A stretch of DNA of 64,000 nt from Histomonas meleagridis (GCA_020186115.1 WSYJ01000060.1:2914001-2978000); one strand, 5' to 3'. Shown: positions 40,341-51,526, counted from the stretch's first letter. The notes: generated by a model from the letters alone, not told the origin. Numbers and translations are program-made.

Positions 40341-40784
40341 TTATCCAAGAAGATTATCAAGCCATTCATCAAGACTTTTTTCTTGTTTTATTTCTTCTTG
40401 TTGAGTGTTTATTTCTTGTGTTTGTTTTGACGTTGAAAAAGATTGATTAATTTCTGATTCAAGTGTTGGAACAGGAACTAAAAAACCATTTGAAAGTTGA
40501 TCTTCGAATGAAAGTTCTCGAAGAACTTCTGAAAAATCTTGGTTAAGTTCGTCCTTCGTTTCAACTATTTCTTTGGTAAATGGTAATTGGCGTGTACAAT
40601 TAGAAATCGTTGAATGAAGTAATTCTAAGTTTCTATTATTTGTGTCTTGTTCAAAACGCCAAGCATTTGTTTCAGGTTGAAAACTTCGTTGATTTTGTTG
40701 ATTTCTCCTTTGTGAGTATCCGTGATGATTTGCTTGATTACTTTTCTTTTTAAATCCTTTTTTATTATGATCAATATTTCCCAT
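40341..40784 (-). CDS. Small Gln/Asn-rich protein with Aven-like C-terminus
   Basis: 147 residues. The N-terminal 40 residues are basic and Gln/Asn/Arg-rich (HHGYSQRRNQQNQRSFQ), like an RNA-binding tail. The middle has LELLHSTISNCTRQLPFTKE and a charged helix. The C-terminus SLDEWLDNLL resembles the ending (LEDWLD) of Aven-type proteins, which also have basic N-termini. The match is short, so the name is tentative. It is divergent from the eIF3a fragment, with 63 bp between starts and a GGGGTGCCC site at 40797-40805. Stop context TAAA. Confidence 0.6.
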   Translation of the reverse strand: MGNIDHNKKGFKKKSNQANHHGYSQRRNQQNQRSFQPETNAWRFEQDTNNRNLELLHSTISNCTRQLPFTKEIVETKDELNQDFSEVLRELSFEDQLSNGFLVPVPTLESEINQSFSTSKQTQEINTQQEEIKQEKSLDEWLDNLLG

Positions 40785-40847
40785 TGTTTGTTTGTTGGGG
40801 TGCCCTGATCACAACGTTTAATAAATAATTTCAAAAATTAAAAAAAA

Positions 40848-41672
40848 ATGAAACGACCAAAATATGAAACACTTGGAAATCATCTTAATTGGTTATTAAA
40901 AGCTAATATGTTACAAGAATCAGTTCGCGAAATTGAAGAATATTTTAACGACCCAGATGTTTTTGAGTGGGATTTTCATTTTCAAGAAGTTGTTGATATT
41001 TCATTAAAAATCTCTATTAAAAGTCTTAAAGTATTTCCGAAATTATTCAGTAAAATGATTCAATTATCGACAAGTCAAGAAAAAGATCTTGTTCCAAAAC
41101 TTTTTCTAGAACATGTTCAAAATTGTCGAATGCGTATTTCAGATGATCAAATTGTTCTTGGTGAAAGTAAGAAGCTCATTAAAATTTCAATTCCTTATAA
41201 ATATTATGAAGAACATTTTTTAACGCCATCAATTAATTATCTTATTTGTACTGTTGAAAGTATATTAACTATACTTCAAGAATATAAAGAATATATTGTA
41301 TTTTATTATCAACTTTTAAATTTAAGTTATGATATTGCGTTAGAATATTCATCATCTAAATTCCTTGAAGTTCTTAATTTAAAACTTGAAAAATCGCTTG
41401 AAATATTTGATATTAATATTCAAACAGAATTATTAATGATTGATACACTTTTTAAAAGTTATTCCACTAATAAAGAATTTTTATATTTTGAAGAATCAAA
41501 AAAATATTTGGGTGAATTAAGCGTATTTTTATCGACGTTCACATCGCCACTTGAAAAACATGAAGAATTTCTAATTGAGAAAATATATCTTCAAGAAGGG
41601 GGGATAATGGCCCCGCCGGGCTTTTTCAGTGAAATACGATCACAGGCACAGGGGTGGGTTGGATGTGATTGA
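40848..41672 (+). pseudogene. eIF3a (TIF32) N-terminal fragment, truncated
   Basis: About 250 residues match the start of eIF3a: a helical N-terminus (YETLGNHLNWLLKANMLQES), FHFQEVVDISLKISIKSLKV, SYDIALEYSSSKFLEVLNLK and the TELLMIDTLFKSY segment. eIF3a should be far longer and contain a PCI domain, but homology stops near 41597. The last ~23 codons (EGGIMAPPGFF...GWVGCD) come from an abruptly GC-rich stretch (GGGGGGATAATGGCCCC). No PCI region is found downstream before the BEACH gene. It is most simply a broken partial copy, or a rearrangement or assembly junction. The gene start looks normal. Confidence 0.65.
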
Positions 41673-42539
41673 ATAATTTACATCAAAATTGAATGATTTT
41701 TGAGAATTTTCATACAGGAAAGTTCCATTTGCTTCTTTTATCAAATTGTAAGTTTCTGTTGGATCTTCCTGAGAAGCCAGCAAAAATGAACAACAAATCG
41801 AAATTTATGATTAAAAAAAAAAAAATGATTGTCATAATCTTAAATCGTTTATAACATCATTCGATTATACATTGATTGGAATTTTTATCCAGAAAGTTTC
41901 CTTGTATTTCCTATTAATTAATATTTGAAAGTTACGAATTTAATGAACCATTTTTTAATATTAACGTTCTCATGTAGAGTAAGATTGTACTGCTTTATCA
42001 TTTTAAATATCCAACTCATAAATAAAGTTAAAGAACACTTGTTTCCATCAAAGAAGAGCAAATTGACGTGATGCTCAAGCACGATTTTGTTCATAAAGAA
42101 AAAGAACAAATTTTTTTGAACACAAATGTTTTGAACGGACGATTTTACATCTATCCAAAATGTTGATAGAGTATAGATTTAAAACATATGATAAAAAATG
42201 TATTATATTAAAGAAACAAAGTATTATCTCGAAAAAAAAACTTTTATTTAAGATCGAATTTTTTCAAATATATAAATATTATATATAAGCAATATACAGA
42301 TTATCACGAGATTTCGTGTCCAGGTAAATATGTATTTCACATTTTAGTGTAGAGTAGCATATGGTCCAAATGAATTCATATTTTAATTTTCGATGCAAAA
42401 ACTTTAATTTGTCTCATGCGCAGATTTCAGGTATTCGAAGCAAATCTCTCCCTTCTACTGTAAATGCAGATCAGAGAGTTCTATTGTTAACATTCATAAA
42501 TCGGAATTTATAATAAAACTTATAGTTTATTTTAAACAG
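41673..42539. other. Intergenic region after the eIF3a break
   Basis: About 870 bases downstream of the broken eIF3a frame. On the minus strand, ~41655-41808 reads as a short open segment resembling a secreted-protein start (CCSFLLASQEDPTETYNLIK) without an ATG. The rest is AT-rich with poly-A at 41813-41824 and 42234-42242. No complete gene was found. Confidence 0.4.
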
Positions 42540-45500
42540 TTATAATTCGTCCTCTAAAAACTCCAAATCATAAACAGAGACTTCGAACAACGACAAGTCG
42601 ACCACCAGATCATTGATTGCGTATAAGCTGACCTTCTTTTCCTGTATCACGTTGAACTCTCCCGTATCGAATTCGATTGCGCACAGTCTGATCATTCCAC
42701 TTCTGAACCCCAACAGAACATATTTATCAAATGTAGTGAATCCTGATCCGAAGAAATTTATTGCTGTAATTTCGTCATCAAATGAAATTTTACGTATCAA
42801 ATGGCCATTTAAAGTGTATTGGAGCATTTCTTTGCCAGATCCAACAAACATCGAATTTGTATCTTCATCAATTTTTAAGGTCTTAACATTCTCAATTGGT
42901 ATTATTGCGTTCAGGATGCCATGAGAAATCGACCAGATGACAATTTCAGTCATACAAACAGTGACACACATTAATTGTTTTTCGGAGATATATGAAAATA
43001 ATGGTGATGGACGTAAGAGAGAGGTCTGCTCTATGTATTGGTTATCATTTAGAACCCTTAAAATTGATACCTTGGAATAAAAATATGTTATTGATACAAA
43101 TGCATTTCGTTTTGAAAATGCCGTATGTATAGAACCATCAGTGAAATTACTTGGTATGGTTTGTTTCTTTCCAGTTAGAACATTTGGTGGGTTAATAATA
43201 TATATTAAGTTTAACGGATCGATTTTGCCCCTTTCAATCGACTTTTTGTGAGGCGTTGTGAATAATTGACAGGGAACCGTTCCACAATTCAAAACCCACC
43301 TTTGCTTCTGCTCAATTTCTTCGGTTGTTGACAAATTTGATATGTACGATAGAGGGTGATACAAGTTAAACGACTTCTCTGCTTCTTCGCCCGTTAACTT
43401 ATAACCGAAAGTCAAATCAAACCAATGATGGATCTCACTTCGAACTTGCTGCGATTCTAAGGCATATCTATGCAGCTCAATAAATTGGAATATGTTGTTG
43501 GCCCATTTAGGTAATATACAATCAAAATTATCATCATTCGGTAAAACATAATTGTTTAAATTTAAAAATACTTCTGGGAAACAATAAAACTCTGGTGTTA
43601 ATTCATAATGTGTTTTTGCATGAATTGAAACATTTTTAGGAAATGATATAAAATGTCGATTACCACTATCCCAACCATCATTTATACACCATTGAAACCT
43701 ACTATAAGGCTCAAATCTACAAAATATTATCGATACGTTCATAGAATTATTTAAATTTTCTGGATGATGAAATCCTTGAGTCTTAAATCGTTTTTGTAAT
43801 TGTTCATGTGTAGGATCAGTATCTGATATTACTTCAATTTGTTGGTCCATTGGTCTCATATTACCATTAATTTCAAATGTTTCTTGGTTCAAGTCCATTA
43901 ATACTCTTGGAACTATAGGATAAGAAGATAAATCAGAGAATGATCGATTTGCGTGAAAGTTCAAAACGTTTATATAATCAAGATTTGACATTTTACAATT
44001 AATCCAATTCCTATTACATTCTTCTAGATTGATATAAGCCAACGGTGACGTAAAGCATTGAATCGAAGGCGTTTCATTGAATTCGAGAATAAACGTTCCC
44101 TGCGAAATTGAACATATTAAAAGTGACGTTGGAATTGCAGTGTAAATATATTTTTGTATTAGTAAAATATCTTTTTGTTTAATTTTGATAATAAAATGGC
44201 CTTTAAACAAAGAATATTCACCGAATTCATTTAAGAGGATTGAGTCATATAAAGATAAATGATTATTTGATAAATAATCAATTTCTTCTAATGTTATATT
44301 TGTTTCATCTTTTTCTTTTGAAACTTTTGCTCCAAATAACAAAAGATAATCTTGATGAAGCTTTTGGTGTATTAACACGCAATTTATCGAGTTGAATGAT
44401 TTAATTAAAGTACAATTTTGGAATCGACTTATCTCTGGATAAAAGTATCTTAAGAATGTCATATTCGATTGATATTGAAAATTACATAAAGCTGAATATT
44501 TAAATAAATGTTCAGGGAAATAAAAAGGGATTTTAAAACCTTTTTGTTCGAAATTAAAATATTTTGTACTTTTCACTTGTATCGGTTCTATTTGTTTTTC
44601 GTTAGGAGCATTAATTCTATAAGGAGCAGAGAATAAAATCTCTGGACAAACACTTGGCAAAGAGAATGGTGAAATATGGAATGACTTTGTATTAATTTTA
44701 TTTTGATTTTGTGATGAAACTCTAAGTCTATTTTGATATATTAAAGTATAATTTATTTCTTTTTTCAATAAATGATAATTCATAGTATCGATAAAGAGTT
44801 TTTCATTATGAATACAATTAAAAGTATTAACAGCCGCATAAGTATAAAACAAACGAATATGTTCTATACCGAATTGTGTATTATTATCACAATTCTTTAA
44901 TAAAACTTTACGCTTTTTATTGAAATAATTAGTAAACTTTTCTTCTAATGGTAATATATAATCTGGATTTTTATCAATGTTAAAAATAATTTTTTGATAA
45001 TTATTCTCTGCTAATTGTTGTATACATGTAGATTCTTCATTCTTAATAAAGATACTTGACTTAATAGAATCTACTAAATGATTATATATGTTTGTAACGC
45101 CAGAGAATTCACGACAAACATTTTGCTTTAATAAATGTACCATTAAAAATAATGCTTGTTCTGGGTTTTTAGCTTTCCATTTCTTAAGATTCGAACTTAA
45201 AGTTTCTACTAATAATGCAATATCATCTTGAACAAAGAATCCAAAGAACAATGTAAAGAATTGTAAATATAATTGTAACTTTTGTGATGAACTAATACAT
45301 GATTTAATGATTAACTTAAGTAAATAAGATGATTGTAATAATAATGGAAATCTATAACATGAAATAATGATTAACTTAATGATTAATTTAAGTTTCTTCT
45401 TTTTAATGTTTTTAGTTTTATCTAAATATTCAAGGAACTTTAATAATATCGATTCAATGATTTCAATTGTCGCATTACTTATAATTATTATTAATATACT

Positions 45501-48500
45501 TCGAATTAATGTTAAGTCATTAATTTTACCAAATGTTATAACTTCAACAAGTTTAGTGACTAAATTTATAAGATATTGTGGAAATGGTGATTGAACATTA
45601 TATTGATTACTAATTTTATTTAACTTAGTATGAAATATTGGAAATGATTTTTCTAAGTTATTAAAAAATGGTTTATTTTTAGAGTTAAACTCAAAGTTTT
45701 CAACATCTTTATAAATCGATTGATCGATATTAATATTTGGTAATTGTGATTTACCATTAATGAAATTAATTAAACATGAAGAAATTTGTGGCTTTAAAAA
45801 CACGGAATAATTCTTTAAGCTTAATAATATGTTATTATATTCATCTTGTTCTTTATATTGTGTCGATGATAATAATGATAAAAGTATTGGTATTAATAAA
45901 TCTTCGTTTTTATTATTTTTAATTCCATTCATTATATATTTCCATAAAATCGAATTATCAGCAAAACGTTTTGATGCAGAACAAATTGTATATAAATATT
46001 TCGGCTCAGAATATATAGAAATTGCTCTCATAAAGAAATCAAATGCAGATTTCTTAGGTAATATAAATGAATATATTAAAAGATATTCGATCTTTAATAA
46101 AGAAAGATGTCGTTCTTTTTCGATACATAATAAACATCTCGCAATTGTATCTAATATAACAGAATTATTATCAAATGATAAAAATGTATTTGTAGGATCA
46201 TCAAAATGTTCATAAGACCAATAATTACAATAATTAAATATATCAACTAATGGTTGTATATGTTTAGTATCTTTAACACGTGTTAATATTAATGTTAATA
46301 ATGTCTCAATATTTACTTTCATTAATGTATTGTCTTTAAAATATAATAATAAATAAAATAAATATAAAAATATACTTATCTTACATAAAGAATCAAAATT
46401 TAAAATTTCTTGTTTTTGTGATAAAGAATTTAAAACAGTTTTAATGAAATCACTTGTAATATTCGAATTAATTGATGACCATAATTCAGTATCATAAAAG
46501 AAATTCTTAAATGCTATAGTTCGTTCATCAATATTTTTAATTCTACATATACAAAAGAATAAATTATTTAACCAATTAGAATTAATAAATTCTAATTTTT
46601 GTTTAAATGAATATAAACAATTAAATATAAACGTTTCAAAGTTTATATTCGAAAAATCCGGAATTTTATATAATATTAATAATAATTGTTCCATTCGTTT
46701 AGGATCTGTTTCTTTTTCAAATTCGGTAAATATCTTTAAAACTCGATCGAAATCATTATAAACTTTCGATAAAGGATAATAAGGTACTGATATTACACTT
46801 TGTGAACATTGTACTCGAAGATTATATTTAACAATATTCGTATGACCTTTAGTTGGTGGATCATAAGTAACAATTTCATCACCAATATAAAAAGGTACAG
46901 TTGGAAACAAATAATCACTACCTATAGTTACAAATGAAATATCATCTTTCTCAGTAATAGGTATTGATTTAACTAAGTTATTATTAATTGTAATATTTAA
47001 TGAAGTTTTATCAATGACTTGTATTATGATATTATTCCATTTATTCCTTTCAATATTAAAAATGGGATTAGAATTTAATAATATTTGATCAGCAAAAACT
47101 TGTAAAGTAAAATTTCCTAAATGAAAAAATGGAAATGGATTTTCGATTTTATACGGAAAACATATATTAAATGATAAAATCGATTTTAATGGATCTAAAA
47201 GTTTAATATATGCATATTTCTCAGGGTTTGGTACCATTCGATACATTTTACAATTATTTTGTGGTATTAATGTTGATAAATTTAAAAAAAATGAAATATT
47301 TCGTTCGAAAGTTTTTTCGAATTCATCAGGAATTACAAATTGATGAAGAGATTTAATAGCAGTTGGTAATTTTTCTATTGGTAAATTAAGTTTATTTAAT
47401 ATAGGCAAAGAATATTTACCAATTAATACTAAGTTCATTGGATCATTAGTATCAAAAGGAAAACATAAACATAATAATGAAGGAATTCTTAATAAACCTG
47501 TATTAGTTTTTGGGAATATATAATCTTGAATTAATTCTCCTTGTAATTGAAATATCGGTGAATTCTTTGGTTGCTTAATAATCCATTCATCAAATATATA
47601 TTGATGAGTATATTCTTCAAGATTTGAAAAAAATGAAAATAATTGTGGATAAAATGTGGTGATATCATTTAACATTAATTCGATTGGATAAAAACAATCC
47701 GAAGCTTTAACAGATGAAATTATATTTGGCGCATTAAAATTAAATGTCTTTTTAAAGATGGAATATATAAAATCATCTAAAAAGTTATTAAAAAAGAATT
47801 TTATCATTACCGCAGAATAATTATTAGCTATTAAATTTGTTATCATTTGTTTTAATTCGGGATAATTATGTAATATATGTATTAATATTTTCATTAATTT
47901 CTCAGAATGATATTTCTTATTACTAAACATTAAATTAAATATATCAATAAATGATTTGTTACTTTTTAACATTTTTATTACTTCTACTAAAGAAGATTTA
48001 AATATAAATTTCTTAATGAAATATTTCGTATTAATATATTCGAGATTTTTAATGTTTTGTATTAATAAATTATCAATCCAATTAAATATATTATCATATA
48101 TTATATTCGGCTTTGTTAATGGTGTTACTTCATCATATATTAATGTTAATGATGAAGATATTGAGAAAGGTGAAACTTGAAAACAATTCGATAATATTAA
48201 TGTGAATTTGGTGAATAATCGAAAGTCTTCAGTAACTTCTTTACAGAACCAATTTTCGATTGAGAAAAATGATTCATTTACACAAAACTCAGATGTGAAA
48301 ATATTATTTTGGTTTGCTATAAAACAAATAATTTCAAACTTATCATCAAGCGATACTTCTTTTTTCTGATAAAAATCAGATAACGCATTTAATATAATCG
48401 GGTTAATAGGAATTTGATCTTTATCAATCGAAAATGGTAATGCTAATTTATATAAATTAATCACTTCTTTGGAACTTGATTTTATTAATAAGTTATTGAT

Positions 48501-49205
48501 TTGTTCATATTCTTTGTTGGGGAAAAATGTATCAATGAGTGTATTTTGTAATGGATATAAATAAGGAATAGTTTGGAATAAAAAGATTAATAATGGATAT
48601 GGATCACTTTCTTTAAATGTGGTGTTACATATACATTTAATTATTATAGAAATTGATGTAATAAAAACTTCTTTAGTTTTGATTACTGATATAAATTGTG
48701 GTGATAAAAGTTTATCAAATGATGGAATTATGTTTTTAAGTTTATCATGCGTTATAAACTTACAAACAATTCTTTCAATGGCTTTGTTGTCAATTATTTT
48801 GGAACAAAATTCTTCTTTGGAAAAAAGAATCTCTAAAATTGGAATATACTTGGAATCAAAATCTTCAGCATCAAAAAGAAAATCATATATGTATTCAAAA
48901 AGAATGATATATTCTTGAGGATTAGGGAAAAATCCATACTTGGAATATACTTCTGGAATAAATTTAATCAAATCATCTAGCATTTCTGGGAGCATAAATG
49001 GGAGAGATAATGATATAACATTCATAAATCCTTGAACTTGTGATATAAAATTATCTTGAGTTGACAATTCATTATGAAATGTCCAATAAACTTTCATTGA
49101 ATTTCGCATGAAATCTAATTTTTCTTTTGAAGATTCACAAGCCTGAAAAGACTCCTCTTCAAAAAACATACCTGTTTCTCCTTGCTGCATTTTTGACGAT
49201 AACAT
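42540..49205 (-). CDS. Large BEACH-domain protein (neurobeachin/LRBA/LYST type)
   Basis: 2221 residues. The N-terminal ~600 residues and a second region (~800-1300) are ARM/HEAT-like helices. Around 640-760 lies a concanavalin-like segment (PFPFFHLGNFTLQVFADQ, ERNKWNNIIIQV) as in LRBA-type proteins. A PH-like region precedes the BEACH domain (~1740-1960), recognised by VSIIFCRFEPYSRFQ, FYCFPEVFLNLNNYVLP, LPKWANNIFQFIELHRYALE and the hallmark HHWFDLTFGYKLTGEEAE. The last ~230 residues are WD40-like (VCMTEIVIWSISHGILNAI). BEACH proteins govern membrane fission/fusion and vesicle size. The gene is intronless. Met6 or Met13 could be alternative starts. Confidence 0.92.
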   Translation of the reverse strand: MLSSKMQQGETGMFFEEESFQACESSKEKLDFMRNSMKVYWTFHNELSTQDNFISQVQGFMNVISLSLPFMLPEMLDDLIKFIPEVYSKYGFFPNPQEYIILFEYIYDFLFDAEDFDSKYIPILEILFSKEEFCSKIIDNKAIERIVCKFITHDKLKNIIPSFDKLLSPQFISVIKTKEVFITSISIIIKCICNTTFKESDPYPLLIFLFQTIPYLYPLQNTLIDTFFPNKEYEQINNLLIKSSSKEVINLYKLALPFSIDKDQIPINPIILNALSDFYQKKEVSLDDKFEIICFIANQNNIFTSEFCVNESFFSIENWFCKEVTEDFRLFTKFTLILSNCFQVSPFSISSSLTLIYDEVTPLTKPNIIYDNIFNWIDNLLIQNIKNLEYINTKYFIKKFIFKSSLVEVIKMLKSNKSFIDIFNLMFSNKKYHSEKLMKILIHILHNYPELKQMITNLIANNYSAVMIKFFFNNFLDDFIYSIFKKTFNFNAPNIISSVKASDCFYPIELMLNDITTFYPQLFSFFSNLEEYTHQYIFDEWIIKQPKNSPIFQLQGELIQDYIFPKTNTGLLRIPSLLCLCFPFDTNDPMNLVLIGKYSLPILNKLNLPIEKLPTAIKSLHQFVIPDEFEKTFERNISFFLNLSTLIPQNNCKMYRMVPNPEKYAYIKLLDPLKSILSFNICFPYKIENPFPFFHLGNFTLQVFADQILLNSNPIFNIERNKWNNIIIQVIDKTSLNITINNNLVKSIPITEKDDISFVTIGSDYLFPTVPFYIGDEIVTYDPPTKGHTNIVKYNLRVQCSQSVISVPYYPLSKVYNDFDRVLKIFTEFEKETDPKRMEQLLLILYKIPDFSNINFETFIFNCLYSFKQKLEFINSNWLNNLFFCICRIKNIDERTIAFKNFFYDTELWSSINSNITSDFIKTVLNSLSQKQEILNFDSLCKISIFLYLFYLLLYFKDNTLMKVNIETLLTLILTRVKDTKHIQPLVDIFNYCNYWSYEHFDDPTNTFLSFDNNSVILDTIARCLLCIEKERHLSLLKIEYLLIYSFILPKKSAFDFFMRAISIYSEPKYLYTICSASKRFADNSILWKYIMNGIKNNKNEDLLIPILLSLLSSTQYKEQDEYNNILLSLKNYSVFLKPQISSCLINFINGKSQLPNINIDQSIYKDVENFEFNSKNKPFFNNLEKSFPIFHTKLNKISNQYNVQSPFPQYLINLVTKLVEVITFGKINDLTLIRSILIIIISNATIEIIESILLKFLEYLDKTKNIKKKKLKLIIKLIIISCYRFPLLLQSSYLLKLIIKSCISSSQKLQLYLQFFTLFFGFFVQDDIALLVETLSSNLKKWKAKNPEQALFLMVHLLKQNVCREFSGVTNIYNHLVDSIKSSIFIKNEESTCIQQLAENNYQKIIFNIDKNPDYILPLEEKFTNYFNKKRKVLLKNCDNNTQFGIEHIRLFYTYAAVNTFNCIHNEKLFIDTMNYHLLKKEINYTLIYQNRLRVSSQNQNKINTKSFHISPFSLPSVCPEILFSAPYRINAPNEKQIEPIQVKSTKYFNFEQKGFKIPFYFPEHLFKYSALCNFQYQSNMTFLRYFYPEISRFQNCTLIKSFNSINCVLIHQKLHQDYLLLFGAKVSKEKDETNITLEEIDYLSNNHLSLYDSILLNEFGEYSLFKGHFIIKIKQKDILLIQKYIYTAIPTSLLICSISQGTFILEFNETPSIQCFTSPLAYINLEECNRNWINCKMSNLDYINVLNFHANRSFSDLSSYPIVPRVLMDLNQETFEINGNMRPMDQQIEVISDTDPTHEQLQKRFKTQGFHHPENLNNSMNVSIIFCRFEPYSRFQWCINDGWDSGNRHFISFPKNVSIHAKTHYELTPEFYCFPEVFLNLNNYVLPNDDNFDCILPKWANNIFQFIELHRYALESQQVRSEIHHWFDLTFGYKLTGEEAEKSFNLYHPLSYISNLSTTEEIEQKQRWVLNCGTVPCQLFTTPHKKSIERGKIDPLNLIYIINPPNVLTGKKQTIPSNFTDGSIHTAFSKRNAFVSITYFYSKVSILRVLNDNQYIEQTSLLRPSPLFSYISEKQLMCVTVCMTEIVIWSISHGILNAIIPIENVKTLKIDEDTNSMFVGSGKEMLQYTLNGHLIRKISFDDEITAINFFGSGFTTFDKYVLLGFRSGMIRLCAIEFDTGEFNVIQEKKVSLYAINDLVVDLSLFEVSVYDLEFLEDEL

Positions 49206-49505
49206 TCAATTCATGTTGTTCAACTTTATCGTCTATTCGATGGGCCGAAAAAAATTGCCAAAAATAAGAAATCAAGGCATACTTAAGATAGGCAAAAACA
49301 TTATTAAAAGGAAATAATCTAAAATGAGTGCCATTAAAGTAAGAATAATTAAAACTAAAAAACAACCAAAAACAAGAAGAAATCAATTTCATAAATTCAT
49401 AAATTCAACAAAAAAATAAAAACACATCTTAGAAAAAGCTTTATAAAAACACTCCGAGTATTATGTTTATTTCATTTATTAATTTATAATAATCAAATAT
49501 ATACT
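49206..49505. other. Promoter spacer of the BEACH gene
   Basis: 300 bases between the BEACH gene start and the end of the Misato gene on the same strand. AT-rich with several short frames; nothing beyond the expected promoter was recognised. Confidence 0.5.
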
Positions 49506-50960
49506 TTATTCATCTGGTGAGTTAAGCCCATCTATAATATTCAAAATAATTTCTGCTGCAGCACTTGCATCATCACTATACATTTTCTTTGTTATATATG
49601 GAGCACGACGTATAAAATCTACTGTGTTCTTTAATGGATCTACAAGTGAACGTGATGTTGAAAATGCAGATAATGTTGACATTGTCCTTATATATGGACA
49701 TGTCACAGCTGGTATTTCTTTAATTACTTTAAATTGAACAAGTCTTTGATAATCAGCTTCACTTAATCCAGCAGGACGAGTTGATGGCTTACCGCCAGTA
49801 TTTGTTACCACTCTGTCTTTAAAGAACAATGGCATTGTCAAGCCAACAAAATACGGATATTTTTGGGAAACACCTGAATAAAAATAGGGTGCCCCAGGTT
49901 TCATTTGATTTTCAATTATTTTAGTGCTATCGTCTTGGGGTACCCCAGAGACTAACGTATACCTTGAATAAATTCTTTCTTCTGTCTTAAATGAGAAATC
50001 AATTACTGGATCATAATATGGAAATGCACTACTAAGAGATGTAAATTTAAGAATGGATGAAGGAGCTACCGTATCAACAACAGTTCTAAGAGTAACAGCA
50101 TTGGTTAAAATTGGGATAAGAGCAGAAGTGAAAGGAATAGAAAGAAGTGCTGTCATCTCATATAAGTTGGTTGGCTTAAATCTGGCAGGATCAATAATGT
50201 TCGGAAGCTTTTCAGGAAGTGTTAATACAGTATGCATATTTGTATAATTGAGAGCTGAAGCTAGAGATAATGATGCATTACATGCAACCTCTTCACTGGT
50301 GATATCTTCTGCGATCGAAAACGAGATTTTTGTTGCTTTTGGAGCTTCTTCGATAAGATACTCTGAAATCTGATTGAAAATTCCCCCATACCCAGTATTA
50401 CGATCAATTGTTATTACAAAGTCACTGACTCTGTCGCATCGTTCAAGAGAATAACGTATTGGTTCTGTTAATTCATCATAAATGTTGGAATCACTTGCAA
50501 TTTCAATACCAGAGCAATAAGATTTTAGGGGTTCAATATCTGTTCCGGGAATCTCAAAGAATGATCTTCTTGATAAATTGAAGTTAACAATATCAGACCA
50601 ACCAATTTCAGCATTAGAAAGTCCTAAATCTGGCCTTGGTTTGTCTAGTGGCAAGAAAGTTTGTCCACCTCCTTTAATGTATTGGATAAATGGTGTTGGT
50701 TTAAATTTTGGAACTTGAACTGGTGAATCTGGTGGTGGATCAAATTTTTCAACCTTTCCATTTATTTCTTCCTTATCATCATAATCTTGGAAAAGATGAA
50801 CGGTTCTTGCATTTGTAAAAAAAACAGCATTTGGTAGAAGACCTTGAGAGCTTTCTCCATACCATGTTGGTGGCATGTCTACACACTCAACAAGACTGTT
50901 TATACAATGTCCAGTTAAAAGTCCACTTGTTGGACCAAAAGAAAGGAAAATAGTTGACAT
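49506..50960 (-). CDS. Misato (DML1) tubulin-like protein
   Basis: 484 residues from the Met at 50960, which gives a tubulin-like first strand (MSTIFLSFGPTSGLLTGHCI); a longer frame from 51008 adds 16 residues. AAACCGTTTATTT lies between the two ATGs, which favours the inner one. The Misato pattern continues with GLLPNAVFFTNARTVHLF. The signature follows as DELTEPIRYSLERCDRVSDF, then VITIDRNTGYGGIFNQISEYLIEEAPKA, corresponding to Misato/DML1 (cysteine-aspartate, D-x-D/N-GxGG, EYL). Misato acts in microtubule organisation and mitochondrial inheritance. Two GC-rich words (GGGTGCCCC, GGGGTACCCC) sit inside the coding sequence. Stop context TAAA. Confidence 0.78.
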   Translation of the reverse strand: MSTIFLSFGPTSGLLTGHCINSLVECVDMPPTWYGESSQGLLPNAVFFTNARTVHLFQDYDDKEEINGKVEKFDPPPDSPVQVPKFKPTPFIQYIKGGGQTFLPLDKPRPDLGLSNAEIGWSDIVNFNLSRRSFFEIPGTDIEPLKSYCSGIEIASDSNIYDELTEPIRYSLERCDRVSDFVITIDRNTGYGGIFNQISEYLIEEAPKATKISFSIAEDITSEEVACNASLSLASALNYTNMHTVLTLPEKLPNIIDPARFKPTNLYEMTALLSIPFTSALIPILTNAVTLRTVVDTVAPSSILKFTSLSSAFPYYDPVIDFSFKTEERIYSRYTLVSGVPQDDSTKIIENQMKPGAPYFYSGVSQKYPYFVGLTMPLFFKDRVVTNTGGKPSTRPAGLSEADYQRLVQFKVIKEIPAVTCPYIRTMSTLSAFSTSRSLVDPLKNTVDFIRRAPYITKKMYSDDASAAAEIILNIIDGLNSPDE

Positions 50961-51110
50961 TGAATGGTCTGATAAATAAACGGTTTCTAAAATTTTAAAA
51001 AGTGGCATATGGATTTTTTTCTAAGAAAGTAAACTTAAGAAAAATTAACCAAAATTCTAAATGTATCGTTCTATCGTGCTTTTTTTTTGGAAACAGTCTA
51101 AATAATAAAA

Positions 51111-51350
51111 TTGTTTACAGCTGAAACAGAGACCAGTGAAAAAATTAAAGAATACCAATCTCATAATGAATGGGAGGTGTTAGTATCAATTAAAAATTTT
51201 GTTTTCGATTTGAATGAAGGAAATATTGTTCAATCAGCAAATTTAATAATTGACAAATTTGATAATTCATTTTGCAAAATGTTTTATATAAGAAAGATGC
51301 TTGAACATAATATACACGAAATGTCATTATTTCGAAAGGCATTAAAATAA
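51111..51350 (+). pseudogene. Fragment of the DUF3447/ankyrin family N-terminus
   Basis: An open frame without an ATG start encodes HNEWEVLVSIKNFVFDLNEG then NIVQSANLIIDKFDNSF. This resembles the start of the 37.2-kb ankyrin protein (SISQAIFSLNEENCSISLGL, then IISKFDKI) and of the 56.8-kb remnant. It ends after FRKALK with TAA, long before the DUF3447 core. It is probably a truncated family remnant; a spliced first exon supplying the ATG could not be found. Confidence 0.45.
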
Positions 51351-51526
51351 TCATTAAAAGAATAACATAAGTTCATTTATTGAAATTTCATTGTCCATCG
51401 AAATGATCATTTCTTGTTAACACAAATTGTCTTTTTGAGGTAATTTTTGTGTAGAAATAATAATGGCAAATAAAACTTCAGAAAAAAAATCGATATAAAT
51501 TAAGTAACTTTGTTTGATTTAATCAG

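Noticed and set aside
51061-51120. A spliced first exon for the frame at 51111-51350
   Set aside because: The ATG at 51061 with an AACAG|TC...TTTACAG intron gives an immediate stop after joining; no other GT-AG pair restores frame.
51463-51526. A 23-nt intron (GTAACT...AATCAG) before the gene at 51527
   Set aside because: The length fits, but the preceding ATG frame already stops at TAA before the donor site, so nothing is gained by splicing.
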